Shown piece after piece: positions 10,311 through 21,635 of a DNA stretch of 64,000 bases. This DNA comes from Lomentospora prolificans (Eukaryota; Ascomycota; Sordariomycetes; Microascales; Microascaceae). Both the position numbers and the translations under genes were made by a program. The notes beneath the pieces are model-generated. The model saw nothing but the letters and a program-made list of their open reading frames with translations, did not search any database and was not told where the DNA came from. The stretch's first letter is position 1; every line of letters begins with the position of its first letter. The DNA lies in the NCBI GenBank assembly GCA_029532625.1, contig JARFXM010000006.1:62001-126000 (forward strand), read 5' to 3'.

Positions 10311-12339
10311 ATGAGGCCCCTCCATCTTTCAACACTGACCTTTGCGGCTCTCCCAGTCGCAGGTCGCTCCCCCGATTATGTCATTGTTGGCGCCGGAACA
10401 AGCGGTCTGGTCGTGGCTAACCGCCTGTCCGAAGACCCCAGAGTGACCGTCGTAGTCATCGAGCCGGGGACTGATCAACGAACTAATCCCAATGTTACTG
10501 ACACCGACAAGTTTCAATCGGCCTTCAATACCGAGATTGATTGGACCTACCCCGTCATTGCCCAGCCAGAGGCCGGTAATCAGACCTTGGTGCTGCACCA
10601 GGGGAAGGCTTGGGGAGGCACGAGTGCCATTAATGGTAAGTTTATATCATTACTAGAGTGCGCGCTCCTTGGTACTAGTTATTCGAAAAGAGTCAGGATG
10701 TAACAAGCCCTCTAAGGTATGGCGTACATCCGCGGCGACAAAGCACAGGTAGACGCATGGGAATCGCTGGGCAACCCCGGGTGGAACTGGGACACACTTT
10801 TCCCGTACTTTGTCAAGTCCGAGACCTATACCGTCCCCAACGAATCCCAATTGGCAGCAGGTGTAACCTACGAGCCCGAATATCATGGCTTCGAGGGTCC
10901 TCTGCACACGGGTTATCCGCCAGCCTTGGGCAACACATCGTCTGCCGGCCCGATTATTATGGACACGTGGCGGGGTCTTGCGCTATCCCATAATCCGGAT
11001 CTAAATAGCGGGCACCCACACGGATTCTCCATCGGACCGTTGACTGTCGATGCCCAACACGACGTGCGTTGCGATGCGGCGCGTGCCTATTACCACCCCG
11101 TTGAACACCGACCCAACCTGAGCATTATCCGGGGCACTGTAAAGAGAATTGTGTGGAAAGCACACGGCCCCAAGAAATCCAGGGATACTGTGGTGGCCGA
11201 AGGGGTAGAGTACATTACATTGACTGGCGAAACGCGTACTCTTACTGCTAAGAAGGAAGTGGTGCTATCCGCCGGCTCCGTTCGCACGCCGCTCATTCTT
11301 GAAGGTTCCGGTATAGGAAACCCCAGGTAGGTTTTACTATTTTATATCATGCCACAGGACAAGAAACTAACACAAGCCAGCCTTCTTGAAACGCTCGGCA
11401 TAGAAACCAAAGTCGCGCTCCCTGGTGTAGGCGAAAATTTCCTCGAGCAGCCCAACCACTTGGTCGCTTTTGCAGGGAATATGGAACCGACATGGGGTGG
11501 GTACCATGCCTTTGTGACTATGCAAGACATTTTCCAAGAGGCCACGCCGGATGTTCGGGCAGCTACGCTAGGCAAGATCCCGGAGTGGTCGAAATTGGCC
11601 GTCGGCGGCTCGGCGGACAGCCACCTCAATGCTTCGGCGCTTGAAACGCTTTTGCGTATCCAGCACAATCTTCTATTTGAAAAGGACGTCCCAGCCGCCG
11701 AGATCATTGTTGGGGTAGTCCCTGGGGATGGCTTTTCTTACGTTGGGGCCAACTACTGGATCTTGATGCCATTCTCGCGTGGCCGGGTCCATCTCCAGTC
11801 TCTCGATAAGATCAATGAGCCCGCCATAGACCCTCGTATTTTTCTGGCTGATTTCGATCTATCCGCTACCGTTGCCACGGGTCGGCTTTCTCAGAAGTTC
11901 TGGCTGTCCGAACCAGCCAACCAATTCATCATCGGACCAGTACTTCCTGGTGAGGATATCTTGCCCAATAACGCAACTTCTGAGCAATGGGAGGCGTTTT
12001 CACGGTCGACTGGTAAGTAGCCGGGCCCCTCAACGTGCGCTGGGAAGGCCTGATTCGATGATCCCCCACCCCCTTTTTCGGCCATTTCTCTGACATTGTC
12101 ATCTCTCAGTCCTGCTCAACTCTCACGGTCTTGGTAGCGCATCCATGATGGCACGCGAGCTCGGCGGCGTGGTAGATCCTGAGCTTCGGGTCTACGGCAC
12201 TGCAAACGTGCGGGTAGTGGATGCCTCCATACTTCCGATGCAAATCAGCGGACATATGACGGCTACCTTGTATGCCGTGGCAGAGAGAGCATCGGATTTA
12301 ATCAAGCAAGGGTCTCGCAACAAGGCGGTATCAGGTTAG
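10311..12339 (+). CDS. GMC-family FAD oxidoreductase (choline dehydrogenase / aryl-alcohol oxidase type)
   Basis: Flavoprotein of 598 residues in four exons: 10311-10635, 10717-11326, 11381-12012 and 12110-12339. All junctions keep phase. A secretion signal is likely (hydrophobic start ending ALPVAG), followed at once by the FAD-binding motif DYVIVGAGTSG (about 22-32) and the GMC signature GKAWGGTSAING. The C-terminus carries the catalytic histidines His528 (NSHGLGSAS, replacing the more common HPxGTC) and His571 (SGHMTATLYAVAE). GMC enzymes oxidise alcohols or sugars, giving H2O2 or passing electrons on. It is convergent with a DHA2 exporter 127 bases away, an arrangement common in small metabolite loci. 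An upstream ATG at 10230 would add 27 residues but lies next to the TATA box. Confidence 0.92.
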
Positions 12340-12466
12340 GATGGTTTGTGGTTAGCATCTATTGATTTGAGATCTATTAATTCATATCCTTACAAAACAA
12401 CTCCACTCCGCTTCTAACCAAATCTGGCCAGATCTCTTTTTTTGGTTCTTTCTTTTTTCTGACTCT

Positions 12467-14427
12467 CTAAACAGTCACCGCCGTAGCCTCCTTACCAATC
12501 CCCTGGTTCTTCTGTGGCTTCGGCTTGAGCGGCTTCCAAGGCATGAATGGCAAGGCAAATATGGTAATAGAGCAAAGGATCAGCCCAACCAGGAACATCT
12601 GGCGAACACCATCGTTAATAGTGTTCGCCACCAAGACGTTCACTTCAGCAGACGCTTTCTCCAAGATGGCAGCGAAACTTATCTTTAGCGTCTTTCGTTT
12701 TAACTCGACTGGTTCCTCAGAAAAGCGAAGCAGCTGATTGATAAACAACTGTTGGCCGGAAAAGACAAAGATCGATCCAGCGATGGCGCTGAACGACAAG
12801 ATGGAAGAGATCGCGTGGGAAAAATCAGAAGGACCGACAGCTGCTTGGGCGCCGAGTATTGCTAGCTGGACGCCCATTCCGGATCCTAAGCCATACATCA
12901 CCAGATACCCAATCCATCTTGAGTCTGACATGCCGAAGCCAAGGGCGTAGAGCACACCGGCGCCAACGGAAGCCAGAGCAATTGCGGTAATGGCGAGCGG
13001 CAGCAAGTAATATCTAAAAGTCTTCAGTCCACCCACGGCAAGCAAACTCGCCAAGGTAGCCGCGGCGGTCATAGCAAGCATGCGGATACCCGAGTCGGCG
13101 GGTGACAGCGCTTTCACAGTCTGGAACCATGTAGGCAGCTGGTTCTATGTGTTAGCAGAATACAAATGCTCCCAAACGTTACAACCTTCGAGAGGACTGG
13201 GTAATATAATCACGTACGTAGTATAATGCTGCATATTGAGCACCACCAAGGCAAAAGCCCATGAAGAGATTTGCAGAGAAATGAGGTGCCTTGCACAGGC
13301 GAATGGGGAGTACTGCAGCTTCTACTTTGCAGGCTTGGTGGATGACGAAGAAGATAAAGCTAATGCCAAAAGCCACAAGCAGAATAATGGTCCGTATGTC
13401 GTCCCATTTGAAGCGGTCACCGCCCCATTCAAGCGCAAGGAGTAAGCAAGCCAAGCTGCCAGCCAGAAGGGCGCCACCAAAGACGTCACATTGATAGAAC
13501 TTGTCCCTCAAGGTCAACACGCGAGATTTATCCTTCCTTCTGGTGGAGGTTTGCCGAGGTAGGCGGAGTGGAAAAAGAGTGAGGCCGAGAACGATGACGG
13601 CGATAGGGAGGTTGGTCCAGAAACACCAGCGCCACCCTATGTTGCTAGTAATCGCGCCACCGATCGCCGGTCCCACCATAGCCCCAAAACTCTCCAAAAC
13701 AAGCAATATGCGGCAGGAGAGGGCTCGATTCTGTGGGTCGACCAAAGTCGTGAGCCTTGAGAAGAAGAGTTAGCGCCGCTATCGTTGTCAACGATCATTT
13801 TGGAAAGCAGCCTCAGGCCACAGGCAAAGGAGAACGCTTACTCCAAAGCCCCGGAAACGATGCCACCGCCGCCGAGGCCGCTAACAGCCCTACCTCCGAT
13901 GAACATCGGCGAGTCCTTTGCCAACGCACAGATCACCGAGCCTGCGGCGAAGAAGACAACTGAGATATGGAAAACCAGTTTCGACGCCAGCAGAGCAGTT
14001 AGCTTGCCGAATGCCGGCTGTGTAGCACCCATGACCAGGAGACTATGAAGTCGTTAGTCGAAAATACCGACGGTGTCGTCAAAAGCAATCCAAGGACAAG
14101 GAGACCACTCACTACGCCGAGCCATACCAAGCCGCCTGCCGCATCTGCTCGAACTCGTTAACAAGAGTAGGCATCAGCGTTCCTATCAAGCTACCCGTCT
14201 ATATCGCTCGCGAGGTTAGCAGGTAGAGTATCTGATGACTAGGTAGCGACACGCCTTACCAGGGCGACCGCAACAACGCCCAGGCCCGACCCGACTAACG
14301 TTGCTAAGCGTACCGCCTTCACATTGGGCGGTTTGAGTTTAGACGTCGATTTCACGTCCGCGTCCGTGGAACCCATCGTCTCAGCCTCTCGCGTCAATTG
14401 TGCGGTGGTTTCGCCGTTAGGGACCAT
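12467..14427 (-). CDS. MFS transporter, DHA2 (14-helix drug:H+ antiporter) family
   Basis: Membrane exporter of 556 residues in five exons: 14427-14260, 14198-14113, 14042-13842, 13755-13218 and 13144-12467. Donors include GTAAGG, GTGAGT, GTAAGC and GTACGT. Diagnostic blocks are QAAWYGSAYLLVMGATQPAF, the loop GRAVSGLGGGGIVSGALE and the motif C-type run GPAIGGAITSNIGWRWCFW. The LPTWFQTVKALSPADSG loop is typical of DHA2 toxin and drug pumps. About 14 hydrophobic segments fit the length. It likely sits in the plasma membrane and exports a small organic molecule. It is tail-to-tail with the GMC oxidoreductase, whose product may be a substrate (inference). Confidence 0.93.
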
Positions 14428-15164
14428 GATGCGTGTTTGGATCGATGAGCCCCTGGTGGTATCGAAGAATAATTCGAGTCTTTGGCCCCTTATTTCGAGC
14501 TCAAAATGACCAGATCCGGAACTAAAATCATGAGGATATCTGGAAACCGGACTATAATATCTAGAGTTAACAGCTCGCAGCCGCGAATATGGTATATTTT
14601 CGAGAGTCCGCTGAGGCTCAAGCGAAAATGAGACAGTCTGGAACGAGAACAGGACAACGTCCGGATTCGCAGATCTTTTGCGAGGGTAATGTCTTACCAT
14701 GATGTCAAATTCAACGAATATTTGGGGTAATGGTTTGGACTCATTTGGACTCATTTGTGCTTAGATGTAATAAGGTAAAGATGTACAGCGCGGACCGCCC
14801 AATTTCATCCGGAGATCCGGTTACGGCAGGCAATCGGACCACAGTCGCTCAACTATTGTCTCACAAGTTGTCCCCGATGTGCTCAGTAAAGGGCATTCCA
14901 GCCACCTCATTACTGAAATAGAGGTTGCTTATGCCAGATTTGGCAAAGATAGGCTTTGCATGTATGAAGATAAAGGTCTTTATCATCCTAACTCGCCAGC
15001 GGTTCACTCGCGTATGATTGCAGGAGGAGCCACAAAAGATCCGTGCCTGCTTCCATAGACAGAACGAATCATTCTCAATCAAGCTCGTGTCATACACATG
15101 AGCGGGCTTCGTAAGACTTGCTCGAAATGCCTTTATCATGTACCAATGCTCAAGACAAGATTCA
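14428..15164. other. Intergenic between the DHA2 exporter and a P450 relic
   Basis: No gene. It should include the exporter promoter. The remainder of the P450 (about 350 codons) expected downstream of the fragment at 15165-15630 is absent here. Confidence 0.4.
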
Positions 15165-15630
15165 GCGCTACCTGTCCCTGTGCATCGTGATTCGCCAGGT
15201 TTTCCATGAATAGCCCGAGATAGCGTTGGATCAGTTATTCCTGTGCTCGGAGCGCGCCATCCGAGAAGCCATGGGACAGGAGCCTCCTCAACGAAGAGTG
15301 GTACTCCTGATCGGTATTTATGAGGATTGGTTCTGGAAATCCAGCGTGGTAGTACTTTTTATCCTCGCTTAGCTCCAGCTGGCCTGTCGTCTTGTGCCCA
15401 TAAATCTCTTTCCACGTACTCGGGCTCGTAACGGTAGCTCTTCCGGGGCAACACGGACGACAGGGCCGTATTTTTCATGGAGCTCGGTCATTTGCTGTGT
15501 TGCTGTGCCTTGCGTAAGCGCGCAGTCGTATCAAAGGTAGCTGGCGGCCGCGGGTTTGGGACCTGGAATTCTACCTGCGGGTGGAAGTAGAGGTTGTAAA
15601 TGAACTGGCAGACGTCATCCATCAGCGGCT
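15165..15630 (-). pseudogene. Cytochrome P450 relic, N-terminal quarter only
   Basis: Fragment of a microsomal fungal P450. It reads, through frame changes, FIYNLYFHP, then QQMTELHEKYGPVVRVAPEE, then TSPSTWKEIYGHKTTG, then EYHSSLRRLLSHGFSDGALR and LIQRYLGLFMENLANH. These are the conserved membrane-proximal and B-C helix regions of the trichodiene-oxygenase-like P450 group. Lesions are a TGA before YDCALTQG, a frameshift within the VAPEE/TSPS junction and a TAA at 15235-15237. Everything after helix C, including the I-helix, ExxR and haem loop, is missing, so the gene was truncated as well as mutated. It may once have belonged with the GMC/exporter pair. Confidence 0.8.
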
Positions 15631-16494
15631 GTATGGGTTGTTAGCGGCTGCAAATTTGTAGAGGCTTCGTTTATTAGCTTTGGCTGCCTATGTTGTATTC
15701 CGGGGTTAATGGAAACCCCACTTTTACTGAGCGCCACGAGAGCTTCGCCCTGTCTCACCTTCAGCCTGGCCGCCACGGCAGAAGTGAGGAAGCATTCCCT
15801 GTCAAAACATCGAAGAGTAGGTCGTATGACAGGAAGTATTACCCGAGAATGAGATAGAGCAAGTCCCTGAGTCCCCTCTTTGGCATGAACCGAGGCAAAC
15901 AGGATAGTTAAAATGCAGTGGCTTGTGCTTAATATAGCGTCCAGCGCACCCACTACTCACACGACACCAACCACACCTTTTTCTGAGCTCCGCTTGATGG
16001 CGAATGCTAGGCAAAGCATGCCAGTGAGATATGGGCGCCTATAATCTGTCAAAGGCTTCCATGGATTTGCAGCATGTTCCCATAGGGTGGAAAGCGGAAA
16101 CGGACGAATGGCTTTGCTGGTCTTGGAGCAGGTCGAGTATCGTGCCCAGCAGAGTATGCTCTAACCTTGTCCACGCCAGTGTCTATATCGGTATATATAA
16201 GGGACGACCTGCCAAGACTTTCACATTCTAGCCGTTAAAAGCAGTACAGAATAATCACATTAGCCTTGCAAACAACCTTCTTCGTTCTTAAATATTTCCT
16301 TGAGTCCATTATTACTCATGGTGGCTCCCGCGACAGCAAGTGTGCCTTTGCCATCTCAGAGATACAGTAAATAAGCTCGCTCAAAGCTGTCTGATTTCCT
16401 AGTATCACTGTCTTCTACTAGACGAAGCAAAAGCCGTCAGCGCCTGCATCGTGGCTACTTTTCCCCCGAATGCTTCTAGTCGCCACAGGAGTCC
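15631..16494. other. Intergenic; orphan TATA and a short plus-strand start
   Basis: No intact gene. A TATATAAG at about 16193-16200 is followed about 120 bases later by an ATG at 16319 opening only 18 codons (MVAPATASVPLPSQRYSK) and then a stop. This resembles the 5' end of a gene whose body is lost, but it could be chance. Confidence 0.25.
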
Positions 16495-17576
16495 CTACGT
16501 GCTGTTCTTGCTTAGCCACAATTTCTTAGTGGAGACAGACTCGGTGGCTGCATAAGGAGGTGGTGAAGCCACTGGCGCAGGTGGAACGTTTGACATCGCT
16601 TGGTTGTTTTCGGGGTCTTCTGGAGTTTCGATCGGTATGTCGACGTGGAACGCATGGCGCGCGTGGAACGATCGGTCTGGCTGGTCCGTCTGCAGCGTCC
16701 CATGAGTCTGACATTGATTCGTGATCATTCCTCTCTTTGCCTGCTTTCTCAATTTCCCGATAGTGTGGATCAGGCGAATAGACAGGCCAAAAGTATGAAG
16801 GTACGATATGCTTTTGTTTCGCTCATTGATTAGATGTGTTAAGATGGCTAGAATCGCAGGGCGAACGCCATAGGACGGACGTACAGCAAAAATAGTGATA
16901 TCACCCAAGACACTCGTGCGACGTGACAGAAACGATCTAATTCTCCTTTTTGATCATCGCCATCACCGAAGCGAACCGTCGAGTAGCCGGGCTCTGGGTT
17001 ATTCGGTGTATCATCCGGGCCAACTATATACGAGTCAGTTATCGGCTAAGAAACTGGGTAGAAAGGGTGTGAGAGGTGTGGCCTACAGTCTTTAGAAGTT
17101 AGACCGGTGCATTTCGCTGGCACACCTGCGACACTTAGAACCACAATGGCGGCAATTTGTGTCCCAAGGCAAACGAGGTCGAACAGCATCACGAACGATA
17201 TACAAGCGCGGTGGGAATATCCGTTGATATACCGGCCAAACCAGTTACAGGTCATCGTTACGACAAATGAGATGCCCGCCTATATTCTGCGATTAGCATC
17301 TAGTTCCGTGGTTGTTGCATCTTTGGAGAAGCATAAGCCGCATACCATGATGATAGCCACGGGGAGCCCCCCAACGAGACCCAATTTATTCGAAGCGATG
17401 TATCCCGTAAGTGCTGATACAATGATCAGGTTAATGGCTAGAAGGACGCATTGGAAGACCTTCCACTTGTATATGCGCTCGCTTAGCCATTCGCTAGGAA
17501 GGCGATCGCGACGATCCAAGCGCGTGTGAACAAGTTGGCGTAAAGCCGTGGGGTCTATGCGTCGTCCCCGGGCCAT
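16495..17576 (-). CDS. Four-helix integral membrane protein, fungal-specific
   Basis: Predicted membrane protein of 292 residues in four exons: 17576-17346, 17279-17087, 17023-16885 and 16810-16495. Four hydrophobic segments are seen: FQCVLLAINLIIVSALTG, VGGLPVAIIM continuing into AGISFVVTM across the first intron, the region ending LGTQIAAIVVLSVAGV, and WVISLFLL. An acidic loop with GELDRFC precedes the last helix, and the C-terminus is a Pro-rich tail (PPAPVASPPPY). The arrangement resembles MARVEL-like fungal membrane proteins. The first intron is exactly 66 nt (GTATGC...CTAAT...TAG) and contains an in-frame TAG, so an unspliced reading would look truncated. No function can be assigned. 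Confidence 0.7.
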
Positions 17577-18364
17577 GCTTGTTGATACTTGATGCGGAAC
17601 CTGATTTGTATTAGGAAATGCGACACAAGGCACGCGATATTTTTTGCAGGATACGAAATTGACGGATTTTTGAGGAAATGCGGTGTTATAAATTTGCGTC
17701 GTCTGGTCATAGGCGCTCGACTATCGTATTTCTCGCGTCGGGCCTCGTCACCGAGCTGACGTGCACCACCAAAACATCTTCCATTGTCGTGACCATTTCG
17801 CATTAGTGCAGCCGGCGTACTGCGTATCGCCGTATAATATGTGCTGCGGAAGGATTGTTTGACTTGGCGTCCCCGCAACTAACTCTGGACTCTCTGTTCC
17901 ATCTTTGTCTCTTAGAAATACGGCGGTATTCTATTCAAGAAGCCGCGTCAAACGATCGGCAAGGATGCGGGCTTGGGGTTTAAACATTGTTCGATTGCCA
18001 GTGTACTACGTCGTGTTTCGCGTTAATACTCACAGCACCAACGTCAGCCAGACCAGGGCATCGGAAAGTGAGATCGCTCTAGGCGAAAGCAGGTCTGTGG
18101 CCTGTGAGACAATTCTACTATTATTACTGAGAATATTTGCCACAATGGGCAAACCATGTGCTTAGCGAACTAGGGGGAGCTTGAAGATGTGGGAAAATTG
18201 AGCTAGTTTTTGATTATTACACGAACGGAAGAGGTAGGCTACAATTGTCTTAGCCGCAAGGCATTCTCAATGTCCTCTCACTAGCCAGGCTATTAAACCC
18301 ACACTTTATCCTGCTTGGGCCTCGAGCGGGGAAACTAGATACACGAGCGCCTCCCCGTGGTCAC
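17577..18364. other. Intergenic
   Basis: It contains the upstream region of the membrane protein. No gene or repeat was recognised. Confidence 0.4.
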
Positions 18365-20210
18365 TCACAGGTCGTCACCAGTCTCGATATCGGCCTTGAT
18401 GCCTCCGAACCAGAGCATGAGCCACTTTTCCAATCGAGTCTTGGACTTTGTCAACACCCTCTGCGGGCCTTTGGCTTGCTCACCGTCGACAACCGGCTTT
18501 GGCTTTCCCGCGGTGATAGGGAGGATCTCTTGCTCGACTCGCGCAATATCTGTGCCTCGCAAGACGCGGCCACGCTGATCAACCGCTTCAGCGAGTACTT
18601 TGCCGATGCTGCGGTTTGGAACGTGAAATGAGGTCTCAAAGCTTGTGCGCTTTTCTTCACCGAGGAATTTGGTCGACCCATGGCTGTCAACCACCTCGTA
18701 GAAGCGCCAGGTGTCGGTCTCGGTATCACCATTCCACGACACGTAAATCGTTGTGCCCTCCTCGTTTTCAAGGGAGACGATGGCTGGCTCCTCAGTTGGA
18801 AGACCGGTCCAGTTGAACCGGAAAGCACGGTAATTTTCCACGGCTACCCCAAGGTCGCCCGAGTCCATGTACGCATGGAAGATGGGTGTGCCGTCAGGAA
18901 GGAACTCGGTAACAGCGCCCGACGATCCCCAGTTGACGAGAGCATTTCCGTTCGGCAGGATCTGGGTGGAGCCCTGGCTCTTGGACAAAAGATCATCGGG
19001 CGGGAAGAAGCCCTGGACCAGATCCGCCTTCCACGTCTTGGTGTTGACGCGCACGATCTTGCCGCTGCTGGTCGGAGCAGTATGCACTTCATTGCCGTCA
19101 TTGTGCTCGGTACCGTGAGCGCTATTGTCGTAGAGGCTGATGGTCTCCTCGTCTCCATCCTGAGAGAGCCAGCGCGCGTGATGCTGGAAGCAGAAGTTGA
19201 CGCCTTTGCCAAGGTGGAACGAGCTTTTCTTTCCTGCGAGGCGCCAAAGGATGGAGCCGTCAGTTCCGTTAATCTTGTGGACGGAGCAGGCATCGCGTGC
19301 GGAAATGAGATAGTTTCCATCGGCATCCTTGTCAACGCTGTTGATGTGGAAATAGTCCCAAGCATCCGAACTGTTGTAACCGGAGCCGGCCTGACCTGGA
19401 TTGATGGGAAGGATGGCCTCTGTGTAAGGAGGGTTAGCAACGAAAACTACTGTTTGGTTATAACCAGGTAATTCTGCAATATTACCGTCAGGGGCGACAT
19501 GGTCAAGGCTGGCCCATTCAAAAAGGACTTTGCCAGTGGCAATATCGAGCTCTATTGCATAATAATAATATTAGTTAGAAGAAAATGTCTCTTTGGTTTG
19601 GTGCCAGTCTATTGATGTTCGACGACAAAGCGAGCTGACCTTGAATAATGGCATTGACGATCCACTGCTGCTCGGGTTTCGCGCCCCAGGCAGTCAAGTC
19701 CCGGGCGACCGGTTGGTAGATCTGAATCAAGCCAGTCTCCTCGTTGACAACATGGAACTCGTGCTTGTCTACCAACTTGTGGTTTCCAGCGCGCAGCTCG
19801 CGGATTGTCTCGTAATGCTGGTTCATAAAGGTAATGTGGCCATGTCCATGGCCGTACCCGGCGTTATGATCGCCCTCGAAACTAAAGAGGACGTCCTGTC
19901 CCCGCCACCGTGCAGCTTGGAAGTTGGTGGACCAGATGCTGTAGATTGCGTAGCCGGACCAAACCAAGTCTCCGTTGTCGCGGAAGATGTAGGGTCCGGC
20001 CTGGCGTGGCCCGTGCTGCTCCGACGGCGTGTCGGGGAGCCCAGCAAACGGAGCGACGAACAAGTAACCCTGCTCGACATCCTCGGTCGCGGCGATGGTA
20101 ATGTTCAACCGCGGCGGGGCAAGGTCGCTGCGCGAGCGGAACTGCCAATCGGCCAGTCCGGCCTGGAAGAAAGCTGAGGCCAGGATGGACTTGGTGCCGA
20201 GGTGCTTCAT
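18365..20210 (-). CDS. Arylsulfotransferase-family (ASST) protein, probably secreted
   Basis: 563 residues in three exons: 20210-19640, 19551-19486 and 19419-18365. An N-terminal hydrophobic stretch (about 1-20) suggests a signal peptide. The body matches fungal Arylsulfotran_2 proteins: GPYIFRDNGDLVWSG, YGHGHGHITFMNQHYE, DKHEFHVVNEETG, INPGQAGSGYNSSDAWDYFH, ISARDACSVHKIN and FCFQHHARWL. The HxH-rich parts form the blades of the beta-propeller and include likely catalytic histidines. Bacterial ASSTs move sulfate between phenols. Fungal members are widespread but their reaction is not established. The second intron is 66 nt and stop-free in frame, so an unspliced reading 22 residues longer is possible; the spliced form (PDEAILPINPG) fits the family better. 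Confidence 0.88.
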
Positions 20211-21635
20211 CGTAATGGCGGACGAGTGGTACTAGAGGCGTCAGTATCCATCGGCTTGGCCATCTTGAAAGATTAGGTACATTCACCTTTGTGAAGTACA
20301 CGATCCAAACTAAAAGAGTAAAAAAATAAAATGAGTAAATTCCTGCAAATTCTTTTCCTGTTCAGCGGGTCGTTAAGAATGAGAAGGTGGTGGAACCGGG
20401 TGAGATTAGGCGTCAAGCTGGCTGAACCGCTCCCCTTTTGAACGCTTCGCCCCGAGACTTCACGTCTAGGCCAGTCGCTGTCAACAATATTCATGTTAAT
20501 GGCGCCATCACACGGCGCGGAGCTCTGACTCGACCGGCATGATATCATGGAGGAGCACTTGCTCGTCATGGCCGGTCTAGAAGGTATCAAAACGGGATTT
20601 GCTACAGGACGATCATCTCGGTTGGTCTCGAGGAGTCCACGTAATCCGGCATGCTGCGACTTCGACCCAAATTCAACGCCCGCCGGAACGGCGAGTGACA
20701 TGTCCCGTTCTCCTCCACTCGACAACCGCGAGTTCAGCACTCAGGTGTACAGGGGCCAGTGGCCAATGGACGGATCCATTGGACATTGGCTTCGGTCCGG
20801 CGTCCGCGGGATTGGTCGACACTCTTGGATATGATGTGCAGATGATTCAGTAGTCTACGACCTAATGCCTCTGCCGTGGGATGCAGAGGAAACGGGCCCC
20901 TTGCTCTCCAGGATGGAGTGGAGGCGTGAATTACTTCGTGGGGCAGCCTATCTAACGCTGGCCTTCTAGAACAAAGCTTGGTCTATACCACCCTAGTGAA
21001 TCGCGCTAGATGGTCGAAAGCCAGCATGTACTTTTTTTTTTCTTCTAAACCCTATCTCCGGCACTCAATTGAAGCCTCTAAAGTTCTGCTGTGGCGGCCG
21101 AGGAATAATGCATCCATGGATGGGTGAATTATTATTCAAATTAATACTCCCTGAGCAGCAAAGTGGGGGGCAGGATGAATTTTCTGATTACGCAACATTT
21201 AAAATATTACCGCTGCATTTGTTTGTGGGCTGAGCCACAAATCTGGTTCTGCCAAAATAAAACACTGAGCGACTTGGACATCTTCACACCGCTTACAGTA
21301 GATAACCTCCGGTCGGGACTCATAGCGTAGCACCCAGTCTCGCATAATTTTGTACGACTTTCAAATCCTGCAGTTCTTCGAGATAATACTGGGAAATTAC
21401 GTGCTCGGGGAGCAACCCTACAGGTTCCCGGCAGTCTGGCTACGTCAACACGGGGGGTAAGCCATAGTTGTCCTTGGTTCTCCCGTGGGATAAACCCAAG
21501 CTGGTATTTAAACCAAAGACAGGATCTACTTACATAAAGCACACCTTGGGTCTCTTTGTACCTCTTGCAACTCGACTCACACTCGGTTCCTGACATAGGG
21601 GGAAAGTGAACCCACCCATTGACACCCTGACAACC
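20211..21635. other. Divergent intergenic region between the ASST gene and the MFS gene
   Basis: 1.4 kb without a supportable gene. It should carry both promoters; a TATTTAAA element near 21506 is about 130 bases upstream of the MFS ATG. A perfect 12-bp palindrome CATCCATGGATG lies near 21113. Confidence 0.4.

Noticed and set aside
17280..17282. In-frame TAG in the membrane protein taken as a nonsense mutation
   Set aside because: It lies inside a good 66-nt intron with GTATGC donor, CTAAT branch and TAG acceptor that joins two halves of one membrane helix.
18680..19471. 263-codon plus-strand frame over the arylsulfotransferase-family gene
   Set aside because: Antisense shadow; the minus strand has conserved family blocks.
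21605..21635. N-terminal extension of the Vba-like MFS from 21606
   Set aside because: The codon at 21606 is GTG; the ATG at 21636 has a better context.
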